Shown: positions 10,301 to 20,719, numbered from the stretch's first letter. The stretch: 64,000 nt of DNA from Bifidobacterium angulatum DSM 20098 = JCM 7096 (GCF_001025155.1 NZ_AP012322.1:806001-870000), one strand, 5' to 3'. Translations and numbers: made by a program. The notes: a model not told the origin generated them from the letters alone.

Positions 10301-11981
10301 GCAAGGTGTGAGGATGCTTAACGATATGTACGCCAAGGGGGAAGTGCTGCGAGGCCATTTCACCCAAGCCGAGCACGGCGGGGAAGACGAATCCGATACT
10401 GGGCGAGCGGGGCAGGCGTATCAATGGCTGCATCGCGAAGTGTTCCGCCGTATTCGTACGTTGTCATTGGCTAAGGCTCGTAAGGCCGTCAAACCGGTCG
10501 GGCAACGCGAATACCAGTCGTTTCTGCTTGCCCGGCAAGGTGTGGGGTCGGTCGGCGGCGAACATCACTACGGCGCAGAGGGGCTCATGCGCGTGATCGA
10601 ACAGCTGGAAGGCGTGTATCTGAATGCGTCGGTCTGGGAATCCGCGGTTTTCCCTGCACGGGTGAACGGGTATCAGCCGCAGTTGCTTGACGAATTGCTG
10701 GCCAGCGGCGATGTTGTGTGGGTGGGCGGCAAATCCGGTGCCGGCGACGCCCTGGAGACCGGACGAATCGCGTTCTACCCGCAGGATTCGCCACTGCTGG
10801 CAGGGCTAACGGACGGTAGCCTGACTGTGCATGCGGATGCCAGGAAGAATACGCCTGAGGCCACCGAATCCTTCGACTCCACCAATGAAGCGGATGTATC
10901 CGAAAACGAGCCTCCCACCGTGATACAGGCGATTCGCATGGTGCTTGGCGGTGGAGGCGCATTCCACGCGCGGCAGCTGGCCGCCGCCGTCAAAGCGCTC
11001 TGGCAGCGTCATGCTCCAGAAGAGGTGGATGGCATCACTGGTGAATTGCTGCCTCCCGTATGGGATGAGCATCGCTTCGAACAAGCATTATGGCTTCTGG
11101 TATGGCAGGGTGAGGTTACGAACAGCTCATTCGCGCCGGTACGGGCTCTGATACAAGGGGCACGACTATCCTCGGCGGCTTCCCCGCGAAGGCGGGCGCG
11201 CACACTGGCACACACGCGGGCGTACGGTTCGACCCCGGCATGCATGACCGGCCTGTGGTCGCTGATCGGAACGCCACGCAATGCATACGGTGACGAAAAC
11301 GCCGCCCATGGTCCGGACGGTCCTGAACGCCACGCCATCGCACTGGTCGAATCATTGCTGGACAGGTATGGCGTTGTAGCGGCGCCACTGCTTGAAGTCC
11401 AGCCCGTTGCCGGAGGCTTCTCCGCAATATACCCGGTGCTGAAGCGTATGGAAGAGCACGGAATGGTAGCGCGCGGCATGTTCGTCGAAGGATTCGGCGC
11501 CGCACAATTCGCCGATACGGGCACTGTGGACGCCTTGCGCTCCCACGCATGGGACGACGGTTCATGTGTGGCGCTGGACGCGACCGACCCGGCCAATCTA
11601 TCGGGCGCGGCGATCGCATGGCCGCAATCGAATCAGCCAGAAGACCGTGGCAAAACGGATGGGATGGCGGCGCCGCGTTCCGGTCCTGGTCATGCCGTCA
11701 AGCCTGCGCGCCGTGCAGGATGCGTCACGGTATTGGCACACGGATCGCCGGTACTGTTCGCCATGCCGCGCTCGCATCGCATCCAGACCTTCACCGAAGA
11801 CGAGGCATTGCTGAGGCATGCCTGCAGCGAACTGGGCAACATGCTGCGCAGGCAGCCGAGCGGGAGCATAACCTTCCACGAGATGAACGGCATGCCACTG
11901 ACCCGACGGAACGATTTTGTCCGGTTACTCCACATAGGCGGGTTCACCCCCTGTCCGCAAGGCATGCGGCTGTATGGCTGA
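7332..11981 (+). CDS. lhr: Lhr-family large ATP-dependent helicase
   Basis: This 1549-residue protein has a superfamily-2 helicase core in its first ~450 residues: Walker A APTGSGKT, DEVH box (VDEVHAL), SAT motif and QRVGRADH. A winged-helix and Lhr-core region and a long C-terminal extension follow, as in full-length Lhr (about 1500 residues). Lhr is a 3'-5' DNA/RNA-DNA helicase, damage-inducible in mycobacteria. The start at 7332 gives MYECLNLFSEP, matching where the family's conserved N-terminus begins; an in-frame upstream GTG at 7269 lies inside the previous terminator. It is followed 49 bp later by sbcD, so the three repair genes probably form one unit. Confidence 0.92.
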   Translation: MYECLNLFSEPVAAWFADAFGTPTEAQNQAWPVIGSGQNTLVVAPTGSGKTLCAFLSAIDQLMAAKAVRSSERNPDGGKAGRAGASVHGVTVLYISPLKALGVDVAKNLETPLDGIRQRYAKLHGEVPEIAVAIRSGDTTPQERRRIVNHPPDILVTTPESLFLLLTSKARRILSTVTTVIVDEVHALAGTKRGAHLAVSLERLDRLTDRPAQRIGLSATVNPVGEAARFLGGERSVHVVDPGVRPNMELKVVEPLTNMLDTSATGGSVWPSIERSVLDEVLEHTTTLVFVNSRGLAEKLTARLNDLYAELRASRHLEPDSPEGREGFARHYDSVVGSTTMLVGAHEGGDVIAMAHHGSVSKDRRKQIEEDLKQGRLRCVVATSSLELGIDMGSVDLVIQIAPPLSVSSGLQRVGRADHKVGGVSHALFYPVTRRQIIGVAASVKSMTAGDLEPLHIPGNPLDVLAQQTVAAAAMDDLDPDEWYAQVRRAAPFRDLDRDMFDSVMGMMTGAYNSEEFSAFRPPLQYNEEAGLISARPGAQRLAVTSGGTIPDRGMYTVVLPEGESGTGPRKVGELDEEMVYESRVGDVITLGTSSWQIQEITRDRVVVVPAPGRTARLPFWHGEGDGRDYGFGLAQGRFLTSLAQGLRNHTGGTAGCHERGDGPDFAVDIVERLRHDGLDDNAIGNMAAIIADQVHATGTVPGDKHVVVERCKDESEDWRIIIHAPYGKRVHAPWAMAIAARIRQRHGFDCQAYATDDGIVMRMPDGYGELPMRQLLLFDVDELQHIIETQIGETVLYMARFRECAARSLFLPRTSPGRRVPLWQQRLRAAQLLNAARTQRNFPLLLETARECLQDVYDLPALRKVMDGLNAGAIAISETITQVPSPFAEDLLFGFVGSVMYQYDVPQAERSSRLLSMDPEVLERLLGDANMPSLLDGEVIAQVEGELAGRTFWNDLPEDDVPGRVARYAKTHGPFTADRMIADLGLDAEQGVRMLNDMYAKGEVLRGHFTQAEHGGEDESDTGRAGQAYQWLHREVFRRIRTLSLAKARKAVKPVGQREYQSFLLARQGVGSVGGEHHYGAEGLMRVIEQLEGVYLNASVWESAVFPARVNGYQPQLLDELLASGDVVWVGGKSGAGDALETGRIAFYPQDSPLLAGLTDGSLTVHADARKNTPEATESFDSTNEADVSENEPPTVIQAIRMVLGGGGAFHARQLAAAVKALWQRHAPEEVDGITGELLPPVWDEHRFEQALWLLVWQGEVTNSSFAPVRALIQGARLSSAASPRRRARTLAHTRAYGSTPACMTGLWSLIGTPRNAYGDENAAHGPDGPERHAIALVESLLDRYGVVAAPLLEVQPVAGGFSAIYPVLKRMEEHGMVARGMFVEGFGAAQFADTGTVDALRSHAWDDGSCVALDATDPANLSGAAIAWPQSNQPEDRGKTDGMAAPRSGPGHAVKPARRAGCVTVLAHGSPVLFAMPRSHRIQTFTEDEALLRHACSELGNMLRRQPSGSITFHEMNGMPLTRRNDFVRLLHIGGFTPCPQGMRLYG

Positions 11982-12030
11982 GCGGACGGCAACCATGGCA
12001 TGGTATACAGACGAAAAACGAAGGAAACGA

Positions 12031-13437
12031 ATGATACGGGTACTGCATACGTCCGATTGGCATATCGGTCGACGGTTCAAAGGCGTCGACCTGCTTGAAT
12101 ACCAGCGCAAGGCGCTGCAATGGCTGGCGAATCTCATCGACAGCGAGCATGTGGACGTGCTATGCGTGGCGGGCGACGTCTACGACTCGCCACGTCCTTC
12201 AACCGAAGCGGTGCGCCTGTTCAACGATATATTCGCCATGCTTGGTCGAATGGAGGTCAACGGTCACCCGTTGGAGATCATCTTCACGCCAGGCAATCAC
12301 GATTCGGCGGATCGTCTGGGCACTGGTGCCGCGCTGATGCGGCCGAACGTGCATATGCGCTGCGATATCGAGACTATCGACGAGCCTGTGCTGATCGGCA
12401 TAGGCGGCGAACAACTGGCTGTGTATGCGCTGCCATATCTCGATCCCGACCTGTCGCGGCCGGTGCTGCAGAGCATGCTTGATGAGCGCGGCGGCGCATT
12501 GGGCGCGTATGGGGAGCAGGAACGCGACGAAGACGGGCATGCTCGCATCGCCCGGTCGCACGAGGGCGTGATGAAGGCGGCTATGCAACTGATTGTCAAC
12601 GATCTGGCCGAACGCCGTCGCAGGAGGCCTGCGCTGGCCGCGATACTCATGGCGCATGCCTTCGTTTCCGGTGCCCAATCTTGCGATTCGGAACGCAATA
12701 TCAGCGTGGGCGGTGTGGACAGCGTTCCCGCGGCATTGTTCTCGAACAGCGGGCTCGACTATCTTGCCCTGGGGCATTTGCACAGGCCGCAGAGCGTCAC
12801 CATCGCCCAATCCGATTCCGATGAATCGATATTCCACCAGTCACGCACCCCTCAGGCACGCTACAGCGGTTCGCTGCTGGCCTATTCGTTTTCCGAAAGC
12901 CGTACGCCGCCGGTCGAGGGAAACGGTAAAAGCGTGGTGTTGCTTGATGTGGATGCCGCCAGCGCGCCGAAAACGGGGGGCAATGCGCTTGGCGATGTTC
13001 GTGTTGTTGACGTGGCATCCGGCGAACCGGCATTCGCCCAAATCGAAGGCGATCTGGACAAAGTGCTCGGCCCGTTGGCCGATGCGTACGGCGACGACTG
13101 GGTGTCCATCACCGTCCATCTGCAGGAATACCCACACGGGCTCTACCAGAAAATAGATGCGAGATACGCGCATGCGCTGGAGAAGAACCCCGTATACGAC
13201 AGGCGATCGTCGGCTCCCGCCCATGTGATGGCCGACATGCGCTCGGCGGTCGACGAGATGGATGTGCTGGCCGGTTTCGTGCGTTATTCACTGGGGCGTG
13301 AGGTTCGTGACGATGAGCGTGAGGTGCTGAGAACAGCCGTGGAGGCGGTGCGTTCCAACGGTGCCGAACATGCCGGATCGGCAGGGAAGAGCAAGGATGC
13401 CAACGTCAAGCATGCGGATAAGGAGAACGGTCGATGA
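12031..13437 (+). CDS. sbcD: Exonuclease SbcD, nuclease subunit
   Basis: This 468-residue calcineurin-fold nuclease has all metal-binding motifs: HTSDWHIG at residues 5-12, GDVYD, PGNHDS, MAHAF and LGHLHRPQ. With SbcC (Rad50 type) it forms the complex that opens DNA hairpins and trims protein-blocked ends. AAGGAA lies 5 bases before the ATG at 12031. The C-terminal ~60 residues are a low-complexity Lys/Ala tail. Its stop overlaps the sbcC start by four bases (ATGA), so translation is coupled. Confidence 0.95.
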   Translation: MIRVLHTSDWHIGRRFKGVDLLEYQRKALQWLANLIDSEHVDVLCVAGDVYDSPRPSTEAVRLFNDIFAMLGRMEVNGHPLEIIFTPGNHDSADRLGTGAALMRPNVHMRCDIETIDEPVLIGIGGEQLAVYALPYLDPDLSRPVLQSMLDERGGALGAYGEQERDEDGHARIARSHEGVMKAAMQLIVNDLAERRRRRPALAAILMAHAFVSGAQSCDSERNISVGGVDSVPAALFSNSGLDYLALGHLHRPQSVTIAQSDSDESIFHQSRTPQARYSGSLLAYSFSESRTPPVEGNGKSVVLLDVDAASAPKTGGNALGDVRVVDVASGEPAFAQIEGDLDKVLGPLADAYGDDWVSITVHLQEYPHGLYQKIDARYAHALEKNPVYDRRSSAPAHVMADMRSAVDEMDVLAGFVRYSLGREVRDDEREVLRTAVEAVRSNGAEHAGSAGKSKDANVKHADKENGR

Positions 13438-16400
13438 AGCTGATCGGATTGAAATTTCAGGGCGTAGGGCCGTATAAGGGCGAATTCTCGATCGATTTCG
13501 CGGCGTTGACGCGATCGCACATGTTCCTGATCGACGGCGAGACGGGCGCCGGTAAGACCACGATTCTCGACTGCATCACCTTTGCGTTGTATGGCAACAT
13601 CTCCGGCAACACCGAGGGACGCAACGGTGCCGGAGACAAGCAGCGGTTGCGTTCCCGTTTCCTTGATGGCACAGAGGAGAAGACATATGTGGATCTGATC
13701 TTCGAGGAGGGCGGCCACTACTACAAGGTGTATCGTTCCCCGGAATACCCGCGTGCGAAGGCTCGTAGTGAAGGTTTCACCAGCGAAAAGTCCAAGGCGA
13801 ACATGATGCGAATCGCCGGTGACTATGAGGCGGAGTTTCGTTCGCTGATAGACGAAGTGCCGCAAAACGCCGAAAACGGCCGGGAAGCGGAACGATACTA
13901 TGCGTTCTTCGACATGCCGGCGCGTGCCGAGGCCATCACCTCCAAGGTGAGCGAAGTGTCCGTCGAGGTGACGGGGTTGTTGGGATTGAACCGTAGCCAG
14001 TTCTCCAAAACCATCATGCTTGCGCAAGGCCAGTTCGCCGAGTTTCTGCGGATGAGACCGGAACAGCGGACCGAACTGGTCAAGGATCTGTTCTGCGCGC
14101 AGGAATATGAGGACATTCAAAACCAGCTGAACGTCATGCGGCAGCAGTACGGCAGGCGTGTCGACGAACAGCGGCATGACCTTGCCGCCGCGATCCGCGA
14201 CAATCAGGCGAATGCTGGGCGTATCCGTGAGGCGTTGAACGCGTATCGTGACATCGATGGCGGTTCGAGCGACCTTACGGCGGCTTCGGATGCCGCGCAA
14301 CCGGAGGCCATGCCGTTCGGCGATGATGCCCGGTGGGGTTTGAACGAGGCCGGCGACATCGACGAGCCAGCCTACAGCGCCGATCAGATCGTGGCACGAC
14401 TCGATGGCACGCTGGAATCCGTGCGAAGCGACGCGCAGACGTTGGTCACAAAGGCCGAAACGCAGTTTGCCGAAGCGGACAGTGCATGGCGGGAATCCCA
14501 ACGGCGAAACGATACCGCCAACGCGGTGCGCAAGGCGCAAGGGGATCTGCGGTCCGCGCAGGTGCGGATGGAAGAGCTGAACGTTCTCGAACAGGAGAAC
14601 AAGCGTGATGAGCAACGTGTGGAGCAGGCCATGCAGGCAAACCCCATCATGGATCTCGCCCGGGATCGCAAACGGCAGGACGAGCTGATCGCAAGCAATG
14701 TGCGGGATCGCGAACGGCTACAGGCGGAACTGGACCAATACGAGAGCCTTGACAGCCTCAATCGCGATCATGCTCAGGCGTTGCAGGCCGCCGGTGTCGC
14801 TCAGGCGGCCGAACGTGAGATGGAAATCGCGCAAACCCATGGCAAACTGGTCGGCCAGATGCAGCAGGCGCAGCATGCGTTGCAGAAGGCGGAAACAGCC
14901 TGGCGACAATGCCAAGGCAAGCTGGAACACGCACAGCGGGCAATCGGCCAATTCCCCGAGGAAAGCCGGCTCGAACAGCAACTGGACGAGATCGCCACCA
15001 GGCTTGGGGCACAAGGGCAGCTTACCGAAACCGTCAATCGCGCACGTGAACTATTGGAGCATGCGCAACGCCACGAGACGCTGCTGCCAGAACGAGACAG
15101 GGCCGAAGCCACGGTCAAGGCATTGGAACGTTCCCACGAGGATGCCGTTGCGGCGTATGAGCGGGCGCAGCGGCAGCTGTATGCCGCAGGTGCCGTCCGG
15201 TACGTTCAGGAGTTGCATGACGGCGAGCCATGCCCGGTGTGCGGCAGCAGAGAGCATCCGCATCCCGCGCAGCAGCCCGAACAGACTCCCACCAAAGCCG
15301 GCATCGACGCGTTGAAGGTGCAGGCGGAACGACGTGCGGGCGAACTGGGCGAAGCACGCATTGCATTAGCCGAACTCGGGCAGAACATCGAAGCGGAGCA
15401 TGAAGCCAGCGGTGGATGCGACGTTTTGGAAGCCGAAAATCGGCTCGCCGAAGCGAAGCGCGCATTGCAGAAGCTCGAACCGTTACGTGATGAATACGGG
15501 AAGCTCAAACGCAGCAGGGAACAACGTCGTGCGTTCAAGAACGAATTGGACCGGGCCAAGCAGGATTGCGTGGCGGTGCAGGCGCAATGCGCAGCGGCCC
15601 GACAGGCGTTGGAGCAGGCCGCCGAAAGAGCGGAGGGCATTACAGCGCAAAGCGTGGAACAGGAACGCGAGCGGGCCGAGCGGCGCCTTGCCGAAGCACA
15701 GCGCCAGGAGCGGCGTGCGCAGCAGATCGAGCAGAAGCTCAAGGAACGCAATGCCATCGAAACGCGCATCACCGAACTTACGGCGCATAACGAGACGCTG
15801 AACCAGCAACGCGGCACCATCGCGCGCGCATTACGGGAAAAGCTCGCATCGAGCGCATTCGCGGACCTTGACGCAGCATGCCATGCCGCACTTGACGAAC
15901 GAAGCATACAACAGCTCAAACAGCGCATCGACTCCTATAAGCGGAATCATGCCGCGGCGCAGGGCGAACTGGAACGTGCCGACGACGAGCTGACACGGCA
16001 ACGGCATGCCTGGAAGGCCATCGGCGGCCAATACAGCATCGAGCGCACTGCCGAAGCGTTGGAAGCGTCCAGACTGCGGCGTGACGAGGCCATGCGCTTG
16101 CAGAGCACCGCGGCAACGCTTGACGCCGAACGTCGGCGCTATGCGAGCCAGTTGCGCGTTATGGCGTCCGACTGGCGGCAGGCCATGGTCTCCTATGCGC
16201 CGATCCGTACCATGGCCCTGCTTGCCATGGGGGATAGAAATTCGCCTGCGGCGCACAAGGTGTCGCTCATCACCTATGCCGTCACCGAACGTTTCCGCGA
16301 CGTGCTCGACCGTGCCAACGAGCTGCTCAAAGACATCCGTGGAGGAATCTACGAGTTGCGTCTTGGCGATCATGAAGGGCGGGCCGGAGGCAAAACGGGT

Positions 16401-16748
16401 CTGCCCATCGAGGTGCTCGACAGGCGTACCGACATCGCCACCGAGCCCAGCACGTTGTCCGGCGGTGAAACCTTCTTCGTCTCGTTGGCGTTAGCGTTGG
16501 CGCTTGCCGATGTCATCCAAGCCGAGAACGGCGGGGTCTCGATGGATACGCTGTTCATCGATGAGGGGTTCGGCACGTTGTCCGATGAGTTCCTGGACGA
16601 TGTGATGGATGTGCTGCGAGGCATTGCCCGCGGTCGTGACATCGGCATCATCTCCCATGTGGGGCGCTTGAAAGGGCAGATTGCGGAACGGATCACGGTG
16701 GAACGCGTGAGCGAGAACGCCGAAAGCCGTCTTTCGGTGACGATCTGA
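13434..16748 (+). CDS. sbcC: Exonuclease SbcC, ATPase subunit
   Basis: This 1104-residue SMC/Rad50-type ATPase has an N-terminal Walker A GETGAGKTT. Two long coiled-coil arms rich in Glu/Arg/Gln flank the zinc hook CPVCG near residue 600, and the C-terminus carries the signature LSGGET and Walker B FIDEGFGTL. It drives the SbcD nuclease in double-strand break and hairpin processing. Length and domain order are normal. It starts in the ATGA overlap with sbcD. Confidence 0.95.
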   Translation: MKLIGLKFQGVGPYKGEFSIDFAALTRSHMFLIDGETGAGKTTILDCITFALYGNISGNTEGRNGAGDKQRLRSRFLDGTEEKTYVDLIFEEGGHYYKVYRSPEYPRAKARSEGFTSEKSKANMMRIAGDYEAEFRSLIDEVPQNAENGREAERYYAFFDMPARAEAITSKVSEVSVEVTGLLGLNRSQFSKTIMLAQGQFAEFLRMRPEQRTELVKDLFCAQEYEDIQNQLNVMRQQYGRRVDEQRHDLAAAIRDNQANAGRIREALNAYRDIDGGSSDLTAASDAAQPEAMPFGDDARWGLNEAGDIDEPAYSADQIVARLDGTLESVRSDAQTLVTKAETQFAEADSAWRESQRRNDTANAVRKAQGDLRSAQVRMEELNVLEQENKRDEQRVEQAMQANPIMDLARDRKRQDELIASNVRDRERLQAELDQYESLDSLNRDHAQALQAAGVAQAAEREMEIAQTHGKLVGQMQQAQHALQKAETAWRQCQGKLEHAQRAIGQFPEESRLEQQLDEIATRLGAQGQLTETVNRARELLEHAQRHETLLPERDRAEATVKALERSHEDAVAAYERAQRQLYAAGAVRYVQELHDGEPCPVCGSREHPHPAQQPEQTPTKAGIDALKVQAERRAGELGEARIALAELGQNIEAEHEASGGCDVLEAENRLAEAKRALQKLEPLRDEYGKLKRSREQRRAFKNELDRAKQDCVAVQAQCAAARQALEQAAERAEGITAQSVEQERERAERRLAEAQRQERRAQQIEQKLKERNAIETRITELTAHNETLNQQRGTIARALREKLASSAFADLDAACHAALDERSIQQLKQRIDSYKRNHAAAQGELERADDELTRQRHAWKAIGGQYSIERTAEALEASRLRRDEAMRLQSTAATLDAERRRYASQLRVMASDWRQAMVSYAPIRTMALLAMGDRNSPAAHKVSLITYAVTERFRDVLDRANELLKDIRGGIYELRLGDHEGRAGGKTGLPIEVLDRRTDIATEPSTLSGGETFFVSLALALALADVIQAENGGVSMDTLFIDEGFGTLSDEFLDDVMDVLRGIARGRDIGIISHVGRLKGQIAERITVERVSENAESRLSVTI

Positions 16749-16867
16749 CGGATATCGTCGGTCGGTAAGGCTCGAAACGTGCTGTGCCATGGTCTCACGG
16801 ATTGTTGGTTCATTCATCAAAATAAGTGACGAGCCGTTGCGATAGCAGTGTTTTGAGCCTTATGCCA

Positions 16868-16882
16868 ACACGATTTTCGTGT
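16868..16882. promoter_or_regulatory. Inverted repeat upstream of ribokinase-like gene
   Basis: ACACGA-TTT-TCGTGT is a perfect 6-bp inverted repeat about 45 bp before the kinase start, a plausible repressor operator. The binding protein is unknown. Confidence 0.35.
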
Positions 16883-16924
16883 GTTCTGATGTGAGAAAAA
16901 TGGCGTTTGGGCGGGTAGGCTACT

Positions 16925-17938
16925 ATGCTGAAGCGCATGCTTGAAGAGAGTGAAGAGCGCGAACAGATGCCCGTGGCCATTCGGGAACGATTACGTTCAC
17001 TGGAAGGCGCACGAGGATCCATCGTTGTCGTCGGCTCCATGAACGCTGATTACACGGTTGCGGCGAAGCACTTGCCGGCACCGGGTGAGACGGTCAGCGG
17101 CGGCAGCCTCAAGATCCTGCCTGGCGGCAAGGGCTCCAATCAGGCGTCCGCGGCGGCGCGTCTCGGCGCACAGGTGTGCATGTTGGGTGCCGTGGGCGAA
17201 GACGATAACGCGAACTTCCTGCTGCGTAAGTTGGATGAGGCCGGTGTCGACACCGCCGAAATCCTGCATGAGGAAGGTGTGAGCGGTACCACCATCATCA
17301 CCGTGGATCCGGAAGGCAAGAACACCATCGTGTATTCGCCGGGTTCGAACGCGAAGGTCAGTGCGGGGTACGTGCAGTCGCATCAGGATGTGATCTCCGA
17401 GGCCAAGGTGCTGGGCCTGTGCCTGGAAAGCCCTTTGGCCACGGTCATCGCGGCGGCGCAGACCGGCCATGAGGCCGGTGTCACGGTGCTGCTCAACGAT
17501 TCGCCGTTCATCGACGAATTGCCCCATGAGCTTATCGAAGCCGTGGATATTCTGCTGGTCAGCCAGCATGAGGTGGCCCAGTTGCTGGGCATGCCGGATG
17601 AAGACGTCTCCACCATCGATTGGTTCGACGCGGTGTCCCGTTTCGAGGATTACGGTTTCGACCGCGTGGTGGTCACGCTCGGCGCTTCCGGTTCGATTGT
17701 GATTGAGAACGGCAACTGGCATCGTGTGTCTGCGGTGCAGGTCAAGTCCGTGGATGCCACCGGCTGCATTGATTCCTTCATGGGAACCGTGCTCGCCGGA
17801 TTGGCGGCTGGCTATACGCTGCTGCAGTCCGCGCAGATGGGCTCCTATGTCTCCGCATATGCGGCCACCAAGCTGGGCGCGCAGTCCGCGTACGGCTCCG
17901 CGACCGAAGTGATCAACTACTTCAGTGACGGCAAGTAG
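16925..17938 (+). CDS. Ribokinase-like PfkB-family sugar kinase
   Basis: This 337-residue PfkB kinase has the N-terminal GSMNADYT substrate motif (residues ~38-45) and GGKGSNQA. The C-terminal anion-hole motif is DATGCIDSF, where most ribokinases read DTTGAGDSF. The catalytic Asp is kept, but the GAG backbone turn is altered to GCI. It would phosphorylate ribose or a related sugar with ATP. An N-terminal extension of ~30 charged residues precedes the fold, and internal ATGs at 16937 and 16970 could be the true start. A TAGGCT box lies just before the ATG. The gene is monocistronic, ended by the hairpin at 17960-17998. Confidence 0.82.
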   Translation: MLKRMLEESEEREQMPVAIRERLRSLEGARGSIVVVGSMNADYTVAAKHLPAPGETVSGGSLKILPGGKGSNQASAAARLGAQVCMLGAVGEDDNANFLLRKLDEAGVDTAEILHEEGVSGTTIITVDPEGKNTIVYSPGSNAKVSAGYVQSHQDVISEAKVLGLCLESPLATVIAAAQTGHEAGVTVLLNDSPFIDELPHELIEAVDILLVSQHEVAQLLGMPDEDVSTIDWFDAVSRFEDYGFDRVVVTLGASGSIVIENGNWHRVSAVQVKSVDATGCIDSFMGTVLAGLAAGYTLLQSAQMGSYVSAYAATKLGAQSAYGSATEVINYFSDGK

Positions 17939-17959
17939 CCGATTCGTTCCCATACAGAC

Positions 17960-17998
17960 AAGCGGGGTCTCCCATCGGAAGGTGGAAGACCCCGCTTG
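17960..17998. terminator. Bidirectional terminator between ribokinase and parC
   Basis: AAGCGGGGTCT pairs perfectly with AGACCCCGCTT across a 17-base loop between two convergent genes. Confidence 0.75.
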
Positions 17999-18025
17999 TC
18001 GTTCAGGCACGCAGACGGCGTGCGA

Positions 18026-20719
18026 CTACCCTGCGAAGGAGATGGGGGAGTCCAGCTCGGTTCCCGAGCCGTCGCGGCGCATGTCCGGTTCAGGCAGCTC
18101 CACCGGCGAACTTGTCTCGGTGGAGGCATGCACCGGGTAATCGCCCACCCAGGCGAAGATCAGCGTGTTCTGCCCTTTGAGGAATCGCTGCGAGCGTACA
18201 CCGCCGGTGGCACGCCCCTTGGTCGGGTACATTTCGAACGGGGTCACCTTGGCTGCGCCGTTTTCGGTTCCCGGCAGCGCGTCGGAATCGCCGGCCACGG
18301 TAAGCACCACGGCGCCGGACGCCGAAGTCAGTCCGTTATCGCCTTCCTCATAGGTCCAGGCGACCTTGTCGGCTGCGACTACATTGAATGCGGCAACCTT
18401 GCAGCCTTCCGCAAGCTTGATGCCTGCCATGCCTCCGGCCGTGCGGCCCTGCGGGCGTACATTCTTCGCCTCGAAGGTCAGTAGTGAGGAATCCGTGGAG
18501 ATGAACACCAGTCGATCCTCGTCGCGGGCGATTGCGGCGAATACGATCTCATCGCCATCCTTCAGGTCGATTACCGACCAGGAATCCATGGTGGTCGGGG
18601 CTTCGCGGTTCCAGCGTTTCACCACGCCCGCGCGCGTACCGATGGCCAATGGCGGCAATGCCTGCGGCTCGGTCGTGTCGCTATCCGTCGCGTCATCGGA
18701 ATGCTTTTTCGAAACAGGCTCCATGGCGATTGCGGTGACGACATGCTCGCCGCGGATCGGGTCGGTGCTTTCCGTCTGCCCGATCAGCTCATCCGCCTTC
18801 ACTCCGCTGCTCAGACTGAGTGTGTTCGTAGCGGGTACGACCGGCAGATCGGCCACCTGCGCGAGCACCAGCCGTCCGGCCGATGTGATCAGCGCATAGG
18901 TGGCGCGTGTGGTGGTGCGGAAGATGGAGACGATCTGGTCGTCGGTGGCACGTTCACCGGAAACGGAACGTGACCGGAACATGCTCAGTGCTTCCGGCGT
19001 GGCCCGTGCGATCAGTCCGGTGGCGCTCATCATCACCGTGCAGGGCTTGTCTTCGATTTCCAAAGCCATGCTTTGCTCGCCGGCCTTCTTCGCCGCCGCC
19101 ACATCCGCAGCGGCGGATGACACTGTGTTGGCGGATTTGACGGCTTCGAGTGCCGAAGCGGAGACGCCGGTCATGCCTTCGGCCACAACCGGGGTGAGGT
19201 TGCCTTCGGCGTCGGCGTCCAGCAGCACGGTGCGGCGCGGCGTTCCGTATTCGGCCACGGCCCCGTCCATCTCATCGACCACGACCCGGTCGAGCGCCTT
19301 GTCGGACGCCAGGATGCGCTCGAGTTCCTCGATGCGCTTGTGCAGATCATCGCGTTCGGATTCCAGCTCGATGCGGCTCATCTTGGTCAGTCTGCGCAGA
19401 CGCAGGTCGAGAATATACTGCGCCTGGATGTCGTCCAGGTCGAATACGGCCATCAACCGTGTTTTGGCGGCATCCGCGTTTTCGGAGGAGCGGATGACTT
19501 GGATCACCTCATCGATGTCGATCAGCGCCAGCAACAGCCCCTCGACCAGATGCAGTCGCTCCAGTGCCTTCGTTCGGCGGAATTCGCTGCGGCGCCTGAT
19601 CACTACACGTCGGTGGTCGATCCATACCTGAAGCATCTCCTTAAGCCCCATGGTGTGCGGGCGCCCATTGACCAACGCCACGTTGTTCATGGCGAAATTA
19701 TCCTGCAACGGGGTGTGCTTGAGTAGCTGCACGAGCACGGCGTGCGGGTCGAACCCGGTTTTCAGCTCGATCACCAAACGGGTGCCGTTATGGCGGTCGC
19801 TCAGGTCGATCGCGCCGGAAATGCCTTCGAGCTTATGATTCTTCACGCCTTCGGAGATGCGTTCAAGCACCTTTTCCGGGCCCACCATGTAGGGCAGTTC
19901 GGTCACCACGATGGCTTGTTTGCGTGCGGTCACATGTTCGATATGCGTGGTGGCGCGAGTGGAAAGCGTGCCGCGTCCGGAAGCGTATGCCTCGCGGATG
20001 CCGTCGCGTCCGATGATCATGCCGCCGGTCGGCCAATCCGGGCCGGGCACGTAGCGCATCAGCTCCTCAAGCGTGGCGTCCGGGTGCGCCATCAGATACT
20101 TCGCGGCGTTCACGACCTCGCCGAGATTATGCGTGGCGAGGTTCGTGGCCATGCCCACGGCGATGCCGGAGCCGCCGTTGACCAGCAGGTTCGGGATGGC
20201 GGCTGGAAGTACGGTGGGTTCTTTGAGCTTGTTGTCGTAGTTTGGTGTGAAGTCGACGGTGTCCTCGTCGATATCGGCGTTCATGCCGAGCGCCGCGGGG
20301 GCGAGTCGGGCTTCGGTGTAACGGGATGCCGCCGGTCCGTCGTCCAGCGAGCCGAAATTGCCGTGACCGTCCACGAGCGGCAATCTCATGGCGAACGGCT
20401 GTGCCAGTCGGACCATGGCTTCGTAGATGGCTGAATCGCCGTGCGGGTGGAGCTTGCCCATCACCTCGCCCACTACGCGCGCCGACTTCATGTACGGACG
20501 GTCCGGGTTCAGGTTCATCTGGCCCATCTGGTAGACGATGCGCCGCTGTACGGGCTTCATGCCATCGCGGGCATCGGGGAGTGCGCGGGCGTAGATCACG
20601 GAGTACGCGTATTCGAGGAATGATTTGCTCATCTCCTCGTTCAACGGCGTCTCGACGATGTTCTCTTTCACTGTGCGCGGATCGTATACCGGCGCGGCTG
20701 CCTTACGATGTGATGCCAT
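18026..20719 (-). CDS. parC: DNA topoisomerase IV subunit A
   Basis: This 897-residue type IIA topoisomerase A subunit has the catalytic tyrosine in [10 protein letters not shown] (Tyr134) and the quinolone-region sequence [12 protein letters not shown]. The latter has Ser and Glu at the resistance positions, the usual ParC pattern rather than GyrA (Ser/Asp). The C-terminal half holds the beta-pinwheel DNA-wrapping repeats. It decatenates daughter chromosomes together with ParE, which is not in this window. The ATG at 20719 has AAGGAG upstream. The identification as ParC rather than GyrA rests on the Glu, the divergent C-terminus, and the lack of a neighbouring gyrB. Confidence 0.85.
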   Translation of the reverse strand: MASHRKAAAPVYDPRTVKENIVETPLNEEMSKSFLEYAYSVIYARALPDARDGMKPVQRRIVYQMGQMNLNPDRPYMKSARVVGEVMGKLHPHGDSAIYEAMVRLAQPFAMRLPLVDGHGNFGSLDDGPAASRYTEARLAPAALGMNADIDEDTVDFTPNYDNKLKEPTVLPAAIPNLLVNGGSGIAVGMATNLATHNLGEVVNAAKYLMAHPDATLEELMRYVPGPDWPTGGMIIGRDGIREAYASGRGTLSTRATTHIEHVTARKQAIVVTELPYMVGPEKVLERISEGVKNHKLEGISGAIDLSDRHNGTRLVIELKTGFDPHAVLVQLLKHTPLQDNFAMNNVALVNGRPHTMGLKEMLQVWIDHRRVVIRRRSEFRRTKALERLHLVEGLLLALIDIDEVIQVIRSSENADAAKTRLMAVFDLDDIQAQYILDLRLRRLTKMSRIELESERDDLHKRIEELERILASDKALDRVVVDEMDGAVAEYGTPRRTVLLDADAEGNLTPVVAEGMTGVSASALEAVKSANTVSSAAADVAAAKKAGEQSMALEIEDKPCTVMMSATGLIARATPEALSMFRSRSVSGERATDDQIVSIFRTTTRATYALITSAGRLVLAQVADLPVVPATNTLSLSSGVKADELIGQTESTDPIRGEHVVTAIAMEPVSKKHSDDATDSDTTEPQALPPLAIGTRAGVVKRWNREAPTTMDSWSVIDLKDGDEIVFAAIARDEDRLVFISTDSSLLTFEAKNVRPQGRTAGGMAGIKLAEGCKVAAFNVVAADKVAWTYEEGDNGLTSASGAVVLTVAGDSDALPGTENGAAKVTPFEMYPTKGRATGGVRSQRFLKGQNTLIFAWVGDYPVHASTETSSPVELPEPDMRRDGSGTELDSPISFAG

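Noticed and set aside
13284..14615. 443-codon minus-strand frame across the sbcD/sbcC joint
   Set aside because: It overlaps two clear repair genes and lacks any motif.
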